A DNA stretch of 64,000 nucleotides from Hydrogenophaga sp. (GTDB taxonomy: Bacteria > Pseudomonadota > Gammaproteobacteria > Burkholderiales > Burkholderiaceae_C), in NCBI RefSeq assembly GCF_030656115.1, contig NZ_JAUSOO010000036.1, positions 1 to 64,000 of the forward strand, in the 5' to 3' direction. Below the pieces are notes generated by a model. It saw nothing but the letters and a program-made list of their open reading frames with translations. It did not search any database and was not told where the DNA came from. Each line of letters opens with the position of its first letter. Position 1 is the stretch's first letter. Below, in pieces: positions 50,084-60,141 of the stretch. Both the position numbers and the translations under genes were made by a program.

Positions 50084-51217
50084 ATGGCCACTCGCTCACG
50101 TCCCGCTGACCCAGCCCGCCTTGCCCCGGCCTCTCGCACTGCGCAGCGCCTGCCAGCCGAGCAGCTCTACGCCGACGAACTGGCGCACCTGGCCGTACAC
50201 GACACCCTGACCCGCCCACCCGGTTGGCAGCTGTCAATGCCAGCGGTGCGCAGCTTTATTCTGGGTGGCAGCGTGGCGGGCCAGACCCTGCGGCGCAAGA
50301 TGGTGTGCGCACCCAGCCTGATCGAGCGGTCGCTGGTGACGCTGGCCTCCCAGCGGGCGCTGTTGCTGGTGGGCGAGCCGGGCACCGCCAAAAGCCTGCT
50401 GAGCGAGCTGCTGGCCGCAGCGGTGTGCGGCACCAGCACACTCACCGTGCAAGGCAGTGCCGCCACCACCGAGGACCACATTCGGTACGGCTGGAACTAC
50501 GCCCTGCTGCTCAACCAAGGCCCCAGTGTGCAGGCCTTGGTGCCATCCCCCCTGCTGCGGGCCATGCAAAACGGCCAAATTGCCCGGTTTGAAGAAATCA
50601 CCCGCTGCCCGCCCGAGGTGCAGGATGCGCTGCTGTCGGTGCTCTCCGAGCGCCTGCTCACGGTGCCCGAGCTGCCCGCCCACGACACGGTATTTGCCCA
50701 GCCCGGCTTCAACCTGATTGCCACGGCCAACACCCGCGACCGTGGGGTCAACGAAATGTCGGCGGCACTCAAGCGCCGCTTTGCCTTCGAGACCGTGCTG
50801 CCGATTGCCGACCACGTCAGCGAGCTGGCGCTGGTGTACAGCGAAGTCACGCGCCTGCTGGCACAGGGTGGTGTGCCCGTCACACCCAACGAACCGTTGC
50901 TGGAAGTGCTGGTCACCACCTTTCGGGATCTGCGCCAGGGCGTGGACCAGGAAGGCGGGGCCACCGACCGGCTCAGCAGCGTGCTGAGCACCGCCGAAGC
51001 CGTCAGCGTGGCGCACGCCGTCACCCTGCGCGGCCACTATCTGCGAGGCGACAACGGCCAGCCCAGCGATCTGGTGGAGGCACTGGTCGGCACCGCCGCC
51101 AAAGACAACGCAGACGATCTCAAAAAACTGCGCCGCTACATCGAGCACCGCGCAGCCAAGCGCACTGGCGAACACTGGGTGGCCTTCCATGCCGCCCGCC
51201 ACGCCCTGCCACAGTAA
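50084..51217 (+). CDS. MoxR-family AAA+ ATPase (YehL-like)
   Basis: A 377-residue AAA+ protein. Walker A GEPGTAKS at 97-104, Walker B/FEE at 169-171, sensor 1 LIATANTRDRGVNEM at 211-225 and the arginine region LKRRFAFE at 229-236. MoxR ATPases remodel or load substrates, usually with a VWA-protein partner; one is encoded four genes downstream. It is first in the six-gene operon and overlaps the DUF5682 gene by 29 bases. By family and neighbours it corresponds to E. coli YehL. Confidence 0.9.
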   Translation: MATRSRPADPARLAPASRTAQRLPAEQLYADELAHLAVHDTLTRPPGWQLSMPAVRSFILGGSVAGQTLRRKMVCAPSLIERSLVTLASQRALLLVGEPGTAKSLLSELLAAAVCGTSTLTVQGSAATTEDHIRYGWNYALLLNQGPSVQALVPSPLLRAMQNGQIARFEEITRCPPEVQDALLSVLSERLLTVPELPAHDTVFAQPGFNLIATANTRDRGVNEMSAALKRRFAFETVLPIADHVSELALVYSEVTRLLAQGGVPVTPNEPLLEVLVTTFRDLRQGVDQEGGATDRLSSVLSTAEAVSVAHAVTLRGHYLRGDNGQPSDLVEALVGTAAKDNADDLKKLRRYIEHRAAKRTGEHWVAFHAARHALPQ

Positions 51218-53708
51218 ACGCGGCGAAACCGTGGTGCAGCCCCGCATCATTGGCATCCGCCACCACAGCCCGGCCTGTGCCCGGCTGGTGGCCCATGCGC
51301 TGACCCAGGATAGACCCGCCGCCGTGCTGATTGAAGGCCCCGCCGATTTCAACGCCCGCATGGCCGAGCTGCTGCTGCCGCACCGCCTGCCGCTGGCGCT
51401 CTACAGCTATGCCCACACCGAGCAAGGCGTGTCGCAATGCTGGTTTCCGCTGGTGGACCATTCGCCCGAGTGGGTGGCCCTGAAGCAAGGCCACGCCCAG
51501 GGAGCCACGGTGCGCTTTGTGGACTTGCCACACTGGCAGTACCGCACCCTGCCTGCCCAGGCCCGTCACCCATTGGCAGCGCCAGACCGCTATGCCCGCC
51601 TCACCCAGGCACTGGCCCAGCGGCTGGCTTGCGATGGCGACCATGCGCTGTGGGATCACCTGTTCGAGTCGCAGGCGCTGGACCATGCCGCCGCCTTCCA
51701 GGCGCTGGAGCAGCGTCTGGCGGTGTACTTCCATGATCTGCGCGGCGACCCCGCACAGCCCACTACGCCAGACGATGCGGCCCGCGAAGACCACATGGCG
51801 CAGTGGCTGGCCTGGGCCTGCCAGCACTTTGCGGGGCAGCCGGTGCTGCTGGTCTGCGGCGGCTGGCACAAGCGGGCCATCGAAGCCCTGTGGCCCACAC
51901 GCCATGTGCCGCAGGAGCCCACCAGCCCCGCCGCACCCGAGGTAGGCACAGCAGGCGCGTATCTGGTGCCTTGCGAATACCGCCAGCTCGAAGCCCTGGC
52001 GGGCTATGCCGCAGGCATGCAATCGCCGCAGTATTACCAGTGGCTGATGCAACGCGGTGCCGGGCCAGCGGCACGCCAGGCCACGCAAGCCATCGTGCAG
52101 CGGCTGCGGGCCAAAAAACTGCCCCTGAGCACCGCCGACTGGGTGGCCTTTGAAGCCACCCTCACCGGTCTGGCTCGCTTGCGCGGGCATGCCGAGCCAC
52201 TTCGCGTGGACATTCTGGATGCCGTGCAGTCGGCCTTCGTCAAAGAAGCCCTCGATGCCCCCGCCCCCTGGAGTGGCCACCGGCTGCTGACCACCCAAGA
52301 CCACCCCGTGCTGCGCGAAGCCCTGCTGGCCCTGACCGGCGAAGGGAGTGGCCAGCTGGCCCCCAACACGCCCCTGCCGCCGCTGGTGGCCGATGTGGCC
52401 CGGCGGCTGGCTGACAGCGGCCTGAGCCTGAGCACCACCCCCCAGACCAAGGTGCTGGACCGCCGCCACCCTGCCGACCTGCCAGCCGCACACACCCTGT
52501 GGCAGCTCAAGCTGCTGGGCATTGAAGGCATCACCCTGACGCAACTGCGCGTACCCACGGGCACCCAGCACCTGCACCAGACACTGGCCTACGAAGAACA
52601 CTGGCACCTGGTGCAACACCCGCGCTGGCTGCCCAGCCTGATAGAAGCCGCCGCCCACGGCTCCACCCTGGCCGCCGCCGCCCGCGCCTGCCTGCTGGCA
52701 CGCCTCACCCCCGACCCGTCAGCCAGCCGGCCCCCTCAACCCTCTGCCAACGACCTGGCCCAAGGGCTGACCGAGGCCATCCGCGCCGGTTTTTTTGACC
52801 TGGGCGATGCGCTGGCCCACGCCCTGACGGCCAGCATCCAGGCCAGCCACCACCACGGCGAGCTGGCCACCGCCGCACAACTGCTACTGGATGTGGCCAC
52901 CGCAGGCTTCTGGGGGCAAGACACCCGCCCCATGCTGCTGGCCACCCTGCAAGCCCTGGGCGAGCGGCTGCTGTGGCTGCTCGATGCCCTGGACATGCCA
53001 CAGCACACCCACCCCCACACCAGTACCGGCACCGCTGCCGCCACCCAGCCCGCCAGCCCCCACAGCCGGGCCACGCTGGATGCCGATGTGGCCGCCGTGC
53101 GCGCGCTCGGCGGCCTGCTGCGCCTGGGTGCCAGCCAGCCCGTGGCCGGTTTCGATGCAGATTTCGCGCTGGCTTGCCTGTTGCGCTTTGCCCGCTCGGC
53201 CCACACACCACCCGCGCTGCGCGGTGCGGCTGCGGGGTTGGCCTGCACCCAAGCCCACCGCTACCCGCCAGACGGTGGCCTGGCACCGGGCGAACTGGTG
53301 GCTCTGATGCGGGCCATTCCCCCGCGCACCCAGCTGGGCGACTACCTGTTTGGCCTGTTTGCCCTGACCCGCGCCCTGGTACAAGACCAGCCCGAGCTGG
53401 TTCAAGCCCTGCACGACACCCTGGCACAGATGAGCCACCAAGACTTCATTGCCGCTTTGCCCGCTCTGCGCGAAGCCTTTGCCTGGTTTCCTCCGCGCGA
53501 GCGGGGCCACATGGCCGCCCAGGTGGCGGGCCTGCTGGGTCTGTCCGCCCCCGAACGCAACCAATTGACACAACTGCCCCAAGGCGGGGCACTGTATTTA
53601 CATGCACGCCGCACCGAATCCCAGGCACTGGCCTGGGCACAAGCCTGCGGCCTGCTGGAACCACCACATCCGTCGCATCTGTCACCTCTGCAACCCTTGC
53701 CACCATGA
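51189..53708 (+). CDS. DUF5682 family protein (YehM-like)
   Basis: An 839-residue protein. The N-terminal domain starts RIIGIRHHSPACARLV near residue 19 and continues VLIEGPADFN and VRFVDLPHW, the hallmark of DUF5682. It shares features with erythromycin-esterase/TraB-like folds (HHSP, EGP), so a hydrolytic role is conceivable but unproven. The rest is helical, Ala/Leu-rich, and possibly repeat-like. The start at 51189 lies inside the MoxR gene, and the stop overlaps the next ATG (ATGA). It is encoded with MoxR, DUF4132, VWA and SWIM partners, as in the yeh locus of E. coli. Confidence 0.85.
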   Translation: MPPATPCHSKRGETVVQPRIIGIRHHSPACARLVAHALTQDRPAAVLIEGPADFNARMAELLLPHRLPLALYSYAHTEQGVSQCWFPLVDHSPEWVALKQGHAQGATVRFVDLPHWQYRTLPAQARHPLAAPDRYARLTQALAQRLACDGDHALWDHLFESQALDHAAAFQALEQRLAVYFHDLRGDPAQPTTPDDAAREDHMAQWLAWACQHFAGQPVLLVCGGWHKRAIEALWPTRHVPQEPTSPAAPEVGTAGAYLVPCEYRQLEALAGYAAGMQSPQYYQWLMQRGAGPAARQATQAIVQRLRAKKLPLSTADWVAFEATLTGLARLRGHAEPLRVDILDAVQSAFVKEALDAPAPWSGHRLLTTQDHPVLREALLALTGEGSGQLAPNTPLPPLVADVARRLADSGLSLSTTPQTKVLDRRHPADLPAAHTLWQLKLLGIEGITLTQLRVPTGTQHLHQTLAYEEHWHLVQHPRWLPSLIEAAAHGSTLAAAARACLLARLTPDPSASRPPQPSANDLAQGLTEAIRAGFFDLGDALAHALTASIQASHHHGELATAAQLLLDVATAGFWGQDTRPMLLATLQALGERLLWLLDALDMPQHTHPHTSTGTAAATQPASPHSRATLDADVAAVRALGGLLRLGASQPVAGFDADFALACLLRFARSAHTPPALRGAAAGLACTQAHRYPPDGGLAPGELVALMRAIPPRTQLGDYLFGLFALTRALVQDQPELVQALHDTLAQMSHQDFIAALPALREAFAWFPPRERGHMAAQVAGLLGLSAPERNQLTQLPQGGALYLHARRTESQALAWAQACGLLEPPHPSHLSPLQPLPP

Positions 53709-56700
53709 CCACTACTGTCCGCCACCCAAAAACCACCGCCAACCCCCTGCTGGCCCGCCCCGATGGCAGCCGTGCCACCTCCGCTTGGCTGAACGCAAGG
53801 CGCAATGAGGCCGAAGCAGCCCTCCAGCACATGCACAAGCACGCGACCCATTCATACGCATTGCTGGGGCCGAACAACACGCCCGAAGTCAACGGCGCAC
53901 TGGTTTCAAAGTACCCCTACAACAGCGACCTGTACAGGGTGCTGCTGGCCGACTGGCACGGCGAAGCGGTGCTGCCCCTTCTGGAAGAACGGATCAGTTC
54001 CACCATCTGTCTGCGCCTGGTGTGCACCTTCCACACCGATGCCGCACAGGCCCTGCTGATGCGCCATGTGGACCAACCAGCGGTGCGTGCTGCCGTCATC
54101 GACCGCTCCAGGCGCTGGCCCGTGGACACCCTGCGCCGCCTGCTGGCTCAAGCCCCCAGCCGCACCCAAGCCGCAGCACAAGTGCTGCTCAAACTGGTGG
54201 ACGAGCACCCCGACTGGCTGGCGGCGCTGCAAACCCAGTTGGCCCAGGCCCCTGCCGACGATGCCCAGGGCAGCGCCGAGCGCAAGGTGCTGGAGCGCCT
54301 GCTCAGCGCCCCCGCCGAGCGCATACCCGATGCCAGCCCGGACGAACTGCCCCCCATCCTGCGCCAGCCCCCTTGGGCCAACCGCAAAGCACAGCCGCCG
54401 CTGCCAGTGCTGGCACTCCAAGCCTTGCCAGACGAAGCCGTGGTGCATTGGGATCGCTGGCAACTGACACCGTCACACGGCACACCCAAACAGGTGGTTG
54501 AGATTGATTTTCGTTGCGAGAACTTTAACGAAAGTCTCTCACCAGAGGCATCTGCCCAAACCCAGGCGACGGAGAATCCGCACTGCCCATGGTCCATTCC
54601 GAAAAAAGCCCTGTTTCTGCTGGGTGTGCCGCCGCAACGGCTGGACGCGGTACTGGCAGCCGAAGCCCTGCAACCCGATGATTTGCAATCTTTCCCCACA
54701 AAATGGTGTTCCGACCGGCTGAGCTACCTGGCCGTGTTGAGCGACGGACTGGCCATGTCAACACTGCGGCAATGGATCCACCCCGCCTCGCAACGAACCC
54801 CGGATGACTGGGGTTTCAACAGCTATGGATATCTCTCCTCTGCGTTCACCAGCCTAGCTCACCATTTCAGGCACCTGGGGCCTGCTTTCACCGAGCTACT
54901 GTTGCAGCAGTCACTGCATAAATTGCAAAAAAATTGGGTGCCATTTCTGAACGTCCTGGAATCAGTGGACTTGGCCGCCTGGATGTCCAAGGTGGGCTAC
55001 CCAAGCCGCTACCACCGCGCCTACGTTCAGCAATGGCTCAACCAGTACGCTGCCTGCGCGGCACAGGCCCTGATTCCACTGGCCTTCGGTGCCGACCCGG
55101 CCCAGTACGGACATGCCCGCCATCACCTGCACTGGCTGGCCCGCAACGGCCACCGGCAGGCCATTGACGCACAGGCCGCCCGCCACGGCCCCGCCGCTGT
55201 GCAGGCTGTGGCGCAGCTGCTGGCCGTGCCGCTGGAATGTCTGCTGCCCGACAAGCTGCCCACCGCCCAGCCCAAATGGCTGGCACTGCACGCCTTGCCG
55301 CCACTGCTGCTGGCTGGCTCGGGCCAGGCCGTGCCGCAGGCGCAGGTGCCTGCGGTGCTGATGTGCATGGCGCTGTCCAAAGGTGGTCTGCCCTACGAGG
55401 GGCTGCGGCTGGTCGAGCAGGCCCTCACCCCCGATTCACTCAGCCGGTTTGCCCTGGCCCTGTTCAAGCAATGGGAGGCCAACGACTCGCCCACGAAAGA
55501 CCGCTGGATTTTTGAACAGCAAGGCCGCCTGGGCAACGATGCCACCGCCCGCGCACTGGCCCAGAGCATCCGCCAGTGGCGTGCGGGACTCAACCGCATC
55601 CGCGCCTACGAAGGGCTGGAGATGCTGGCCGAGATCGGCACCGACACCGCCCTCATGCTGCTCCACAGCTTTGCCCAGCAGGCCCGGTTTGGCGACCTGA
55701 CCGACCGCGCCACCCAGGCCATCCAGCGCGTGGCCAACGAACGCGACCTGACGATGGATCAACTGACCGACCGCACCGTGCCCACCCTGGGGCTGAACGA
55801 GCGCGGTCTGCTGGTGCTGGATTTCGGGCCGCGCCAGTTCCAGGCCCACCTCACCCCCGACCTGACCCCACTGCTGGCCGATGCCGAAGGCCGCCCGCTC
55901 AAAACCCTGCCCAAACCCAACGCGCAAGACAGTGCCACACAGGCCAAAGACGCGGCAGCGGACTGGAAAGACTTTAAAAAACAGCTCAAAACCGTGGCCA
56001 GCGCCCAGATCGCCCGCCTCGAAAACGCCATGTGCCAGCAGCGCCGCTGGACGGCCAACGAGTTCATCCCCTTTTTTGTGCGCCACCCGCTGCTGCGCAC
56101 CCTGACACAGCGGCTGGTGTGGGCCGCGTTTGACGCATCGGGCCAGCTGTTGGGCTGCCTGCGCATTGCCGAAGACCTGACGCTGGTCGATGTGGCAGAC
56201 GAGCCCTTTGACCTGGACACGCTGCCCGAAGGCAGCCACCTCGGACTGCCCCACCCGCTGGAGTTGCTTGAAGACGTGCGCAATGCCTGGGGCCAGCTGC
56301 TGGCCGACTACGGCATTGCGCAACCCTTTGAACAACTGGCCCGCCCGCTCCACACATTGACAGCCGATGAGCTGACCCGCGCCGATTTGCCGCGCTACGC
56401 CGACCGCCTTGTGGGCACAGGCAGCCTGCTGGGCCTGGAAAACCGGGGTTGGAAGCGCCACGCGGGCGACGGCGGCATGATTGACCACTTTGCCAAACCC
56501 GTGGCCCCCGGCCTGGTGGCGAGGCTGTGCATAGAAGAAGGCGAATGGTTCATTGCCGGCCCGCCACCCGCTGGCGATGTGAGCCACACCCTGAGAGGCC
56601 TGTACCTGATCCGCAGCGCCAGCAGCAACACCACCGCGACAGCCGCCCCACCCCGCTGGGCCGAGTTGCCCCCCATCGCCCAGGCCGAAATGCTGCGCGA

Positions 56701-56731
56701 CCTGGAAAAAATGGCCTGGCATACCCACTGA
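53705..56731 (+). CDS. DUF4132 family protein, first paralogue (YehI/MolR-like)
   Basis: A 1008-residue protein. The N-terminal two thirds are helical (HEAT-like in appearance: CLRLVCTFHTDAAQALLMRHV, RRWPVDTLRRLLAQ). The C-terminal DUF4132 domain (about 685-1008) begins LTDRTVPTLGL and includes DWKDFKKQLKTVASAQIARLE, FIPFFVRHPLLRTLTQRLVW and LGLENRGWKRHAGDGGM. I do not see the WGR domain of E. coli YehI. The next gene is a shorter paralogue with the same C-terminal motifs. Function unknown; it is embedded in the MoxR-VWA operon. Confidence 0.85.
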   Translation: MTTTVRHPKTTANPLLARPDGSRATSAWLNARRNEAEAALQHMHKHATHSYALLGPNNTPEVNGALVSKYPYNSDLYRVLLADWHGEAVLPLLEERISSTICLRLVCTFHTDAAQALLMRHVDQPAVRAAVIDRSRRWPVDTLRRLLAQAPSRTQAAAQVLLKLVDEHPDWLAALQTQLAQAPADDAQGSAERKVLERLLSAPAERIPDASPDELPPILRQPPWANRKAQPPLPVLALQALPDEAVVHWDRWQLTPSHGTPKQVVEIDFRCENFNESLSPEASAQTQATENPHCPWSIPKKALFLLGVPPQRLDAVLAAEALQPDDLQSFPTKWCSDRLSYLAVLSDGLAMSTLRQWIHPASQRTPDDWGFNSYGYLSSAFTSLAHHFRHLGPAFTELLLQQSLHKLQKNWVPFLNVLESVDLAAWMSKVGYPSRYHRAYVQQWLNQYAACAAQALIPLAFGADPAQYGHARHHLHWLARNGHRQAIDAQAARHGPAAVQAVAQLLAVPLECLLPDKLPTAQPKWLALHALPPLLLAGSGQAVPQAQVPAVLMCMALSKGGLPYEGLRLVEQALTPDSLSRFALALFKQWEANDSPTKDRWIFEQQGRLGNDATARALAQSIRQWRAGLNRIRAYEGLEMLAEIGTDTALMLLHSFAQQARFGDLTDRATQAIQRVANERDLTMDQLTDRTVPTLGLNERGLLVLDFGPRQFQAHLTPDLTPLLADAEGRPLKTLPKPNAQDSATQAKDAAADWKDFKKQLKTVASAQIARLENAMCQQRRWTANEFIPFFVRHPLLRTLTQRLVWAAFDASGQLLGCLRIAEDLTLVDVADEPFDLDTLPEGSHLGLPHPLELLEDVRNAWGQLLADYGIAQPFEQLARPLHTLTADELTRADLPRYADRLVGTGSLLGLENRGWKRHAGDGGMIDHFAKPVAPGLVARLCIEEGEWFIAGPPPAGDVSHTLRGLYLIRSASSNTTATAAPPRWAELPPIAQAEMLRDLEKMAWHTH

Positions 56732-56782
56732 ATATCCATATCCCCGATACCGCTGACCCACCCACCACACAGCAAGCTTGCC

Positions 56783-58987
56783 ATGACATCCTCCAAAGCG
56801 ACTGCACAGACCCCGCCGCTCAGCACAGCAGACATCCATGCCACGCCCGACGGACAGTTTCACTGGTCACCTGCCAACCGCCAACTATTGGCCCAAGCAC
56901 AGGAGCTCCCAGCACCGGACGAGGCGGGCATGACAGCCCCGGAGCAAAACCGCGATTTTTACGCCAGCTTCCGCAGAGCTGCCCGCCTTGACCAACGCCT
57001 TGAAGTCGTTGAACTGGTTCAACTGCTGCATTGCCAGCCCCAAGCTGCTTTCGATGTATTCCGGGGACTGTTGAGCGGCATGGAATCGGCGTATGAGCCG
57101 ATGCTGCGCAAATCCGAATACAGCAAGGCCCGCAAGCTGCTGGCCATCATGATGGATTGGCACGATGCCCGGCTGCTTGATCTGTTGATGATCTATGACA
57201 ACGAACCCATGATGCAAGAGGCTTTGTTGAACTGTGTACCGCGCTGGCCCTTGTACACGCTGCGGTACTTGCTGGATCAACGAACCCGCCATTCAGGTAC
57301 TTTTGTTGTCAACAATTTGCGCGCCCACCCCGACTGGTTGGAGCACCTGCGGCCAACATGCAGCGAGGCCCAACTGGATCGCCTGAACAGGCTGACCACT
57401 GACATCGACTGGGCCAGCTGGTCCGCCACAGACCAGGGCGGTGCACATGGCAACGCCGCCCCAGCCGCCCACCTGCCACCCGATACACCAGCCTTGCTGC
57501 GCGAGCCCCCCTGGCTGCGCGCCACCAAACCCACGGCCAAAGAAAAAGCCACCCAACCCTGGTTGAAGCTACCCACCAAGCTGCCAGGTGTCCCGCACTA
57601 CATCGACACAGAGAAATTGGCCAAGCCAGTGCTGCGCGAGAGCGGTCTGCCTCTTTCATCTGAACCCACACAGCATCTGTTGCAAATGCTGGCCCTGTGC
57701 AAGCCCCGCCAACCCTACAGTGGGCTGGCACAGGTGCTGCCCGCTTTCACGCCCACATCGCTGGCAGAAATGGGGCGGAAACTGTGCCTCGACTGGGCGG
57801 TGGCACGCTACCCCACCGAGCACAACTGGATACTTCTGGCCCAAGCCTGGCTGGGCGATACCACTACGTTGGAGGAATTGAAGGACGATATCGCCGATTG
57901 GCCCAGCGAGGGAGCCTTTGGCCGCGCCAAGCTGGGCCTGCAAGTGATTGCCGACATGGGCATTTACCAGCAATCGGACGAGGCGCTGCGTGCGCTGGTG
58001 CGCTTTGCCGAAAAAGGCAAACCCTCACTGCGCGGCCCCGCACGCCAGCAAATACAGATCGCGGCACAGGGCATGGGCCTCAGCCCAGACCAACTGACCG
58101 ACCGGCTCGTGCCCACCCTGGGCCTGACCGAGGCGCAGGACTGGCAGTTCAGCTTGGGCCAGCGCCACTACACCCTGCACTTTGACGAAAGCCTGCTGCC
58201 CTACGTGACCGATGCCAAGGGCACCCGGCTCAAAGACCTGCCCAAACCCACCACCAGTGAACAAGCCGAGGACGATGTACGCCGCTGGAAGGCCCTGAAA
58301 AAATCTGCCCGCACCCTGGCCAGCGAACAGATTGCCCGGCTGGAACTGGCCATGATGGGCACCCGTGATTGGACGCGGTCCGACTTCGAGCGCATCTTTA
58401 TGCAGCACCCGTTGCTGCGCCTGCTGGGGCAGCGCCTGTTGTGGGTCAACACCCCACCCGACGGGGGCGGTGTGACGCTGTTTCGCCTGTCCGAAGAGTT
58501 CAGCCCATTGAATGCACAAGACGAGCCGGTGACCCTGCCCGACAACACCCGCATCACCCTGGCCCATCCGCTGGAAATGACACCCGAAGAGCTGGCCGTG
58601 TGGCAGCAGGTGTGGGATGACTACCGCATCGTGCCCCCCTTTGAACAATTGCACCGTGCCGTCTTGCGCCTCACACCCGAAGAGCTGACCCAGCCTGCAC
58701 ACATCGTCCGCCAACTCGATCAACCGGTGGCCGTGGGCAGCTTGCTGGGTTTGCTGCAAAAAAACTGGACGCGCGTGGGCGATGGCGCAGACGTGTTCGG
58801 CCTGCGCCTGGCTCTGGGCGAGGGAGCCAGCGCAACCGTCGATTTGCAAGAGGGCTTTTGCGTTGCCGTGCCCAACTCGACCCCTGTGCAGCACCTGCGC
58901 GAAGTCGGTTTTCATGGCCCTTGCACCGACCGCCAGCGCAGCGAAGTGCTGCGCACCCTCAGCCTGCTGCCCCCGCCCACCGCCTGA
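56783..58987 (+). CDS. DUF4132 family protein, second paralogue
   Basis: A 734-residue protein. From about residue 436 it parallels the C-terminus of its neighbour: LTDRLVPTLGL, WKALKKSARTLASEQIARLE, FERIFMQHPLLRLLGQRLLWV, LGLLQKNWTRVGDGADVFGL. The N-terminal part is helical and more divergent. The tandem arrangement suggests an old duplication, perhaps giving a heteromeric pair. It starts 51 bases after the first copy, the largest gap in the operon, and is followed 8 bases later by the VWA gene. Confidence 0.83.
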   Translation: MTSSKATAQTPPLSTADIHATPDGQFHWSPANRQLLAQAQELPAPDEAGMTAPEQNRDFYASFRRAARLDQRLEVVELVQLLHCQPQAAFDVFRGLLSGMESAYEPMLRKSEYSKARKLLAIMMDWHDARLLDLLMIYDNEPMMQEALLNCVPRWPLYTLRYLLDQRTRHSGTFVVNNLRAHPDWLEHLRPTCSEAQLDRLNRLTTDIDWASWSATDQGGAHGNAAPAAHLPPDTPALLREPPWLRATKPTAKEKATQPWLKLPTKLPGVPHYIDTEKLAKPVLRESGLPLSSEPTQHLLQMLALCKPRQPYSGLAQVLPAFTPTSLAEMGRKLCLDWAVARYPTEHNWILLAQAWLGDTTTLEELKDDIADWPSEGAFGRAKLGLQVIADMGIYQQSDEALRALVRFAEKGKPSLRGPARQQIQIAAQGMGLSPDQLTDRLVPTLGLTEAQDWQFSLGQRHYTLHFDESLLPYVTDAKGTRLKDLPKPTTSEQAEDDVRRWKALKKSARTLASEQIARLELAMMGTRDWTRSDFERIFMQHPLLRLLGQRLLWVNTPPDGGGVTLFRLSEEFSPLNAQDEPVTLPDNTRITLAHPLEMTPEELAVWQQVWDDYRIVPPFEQLHRAVLRLTPEELTQPAHIVRQLDQPVAVGSLLGLLQKNWTRVGDGADVFGLRLALGEGASATVDLQEGFCVAVPNSTPVQHLREVGFHGPCTDRQRSEVLRTLSLLPPPTA

Positions 58988-58995
58988 AGGCTGGC

Positions 58996-60141
58996 ATGAC
59001 AGCACCCATCCCCGAGCTGACCCCGGCGCAACGCTGGCGCTTGCTGCTGGGCGAGGCCGCACAGCCCATCCTACAGCCCGGCTTGGGTGCTGCCCACCCA
59101 CACACCTCTGCGATGGACGGGGCTTTGGCCTGGCTGTATGGCCGCGACGATGGGCTGCAACCCGCCGACATGCTGGACAGACACGGTGGCCACGAAGCCT
59201 CGCGCCTGAGCGTGCCCGAGTGGATCAACCAGATACACACGCTGTTTCCCCGGGAAACCATTGAGCGGCTGGAGCGCGATGCCATCGAACGCTACGGCAT
59301 TGATGAAATCGTCACCAACCCCGACGTGCTGGCCCGCGCCACCCCCAACCCAGCCCTGCTGGCCGCCGTCATGCGCACCCGGCACCTGATGAACCCGGCG
59401 GTACTGGCCCTGGCACGTCAACTGGTGGCCCAGGTGGTGGCCGAGCTGATGGACAAGCTTGCGCACGAGCTGCGGCGTTCTTTCTCGGGCACGCGCCAGC
59501 GCCAGACGCTGGGCAGGCAAGGCGCATCCAGCCAGTTTGCCGCCCGCGAAACCCTGCGCCGCAACCTGCGCCACTACGATGTGCAGCGCCAACAGCTGGT
59601 GGTGCCACACCCCTTGTTTCACACCCAGCTGCGGCGGCACTTGCAGCGGTGGCAGGTGCTGCTGCTGGTGGATCAAAGCGGCAGCATGGTGGGCAGCGTG
59701 ATCCATGCCGCCATCACCGCCGCCTGCCTGTGGAACCTGCCAGGCATCCAGACCCATCTCATTGCCTTTGACACCCAAATCGTCGATCTGACCCGCGAGG
59801 CCCACGACCCCGTGGAAACGCTCATGCAGGTGCAGCTGGGCGGCGGCACCGACATTGGCCGTGCCGTGGACTATGCCGCCAGCCAGATCGAGGTGCCCAA
59901 ACGCGCCATCGTTGTCATCATCAGCGACTTTTACGAGGGCGGCAGCGAATACGTGCTGACAGAGCATGTGCGTGCGCTGGTTGCACAAGGCACCCAGGTG
60001 CTGGGCCTGGCCGCGCTGGACGAGCAGGCCAACCCCAGCTACGACCGCCAGCTGGGCGCACGGCTGGTGGAAGCCGGTGCCCACATCGCAGCCATGACCC
60101 CCGGCCAGCTGGCGGGCTGGCTGGCCGAAAAAATCCAATGA
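58996..60141 (+). CDS. VWA domain protein (YehP-like)
   Basis: A 381-residue cytoplasmic protein. The N-terminal helical region (1-215) precedes a VWA domain with an intact metal-ion-dependent adhesion site: DQSGS at 226-230, Thr in GGGTD at 282-286 and SDFYEGG further on. VWA proteins of this kind are partners of MoxR ATPases. I use the ATG at 58996; the open frame upstream overlaps the DUF4132 gene. The stop overlaps the SWIM gene start (ATGA). Confidence 0.9.
   Translation: MTAPIPELTPAQRWRLLLGEAAQPILQPGLGAAHPHTSAMDGALAWLYGRDDGLQPADMLDRHGGHEASRLSVPEWINQIHTLFPRETIERLERDAIERYGIDEIVTNPDVLARATPNPALLAAVMRTRHLMNPAVLALARQLVAQVVAELMDKLAHELRRSFSGTRQRQTLGRQGASSQFAARETLRRNLRHYDVQRQQLVVPHPLFHTQLRRHLQRWQVLLLVDQSGSMVGSVIHAAITAACLWNLPGIQTHLIAFDTQIVDLTREAHDPVETLMQVQLGGGTDIGRAVDYAASQIEVPKRAIVVIISDFYEGGSEYVLTEHVRALVAQGTQVLGLAALDEQANPSYDRQLGARLVEAGAHIAAMTPGQLAGWLAEKIQ

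Noticed and set aside
51189-51217. Later start for the DUF5682 gene (GTG codons near 51231) to avoid overlap with MoxR
   Set aside because: The ATG at 51189 is in frame and short overlaps are common in this operon; either is possible and the conserved domain is unaffected.
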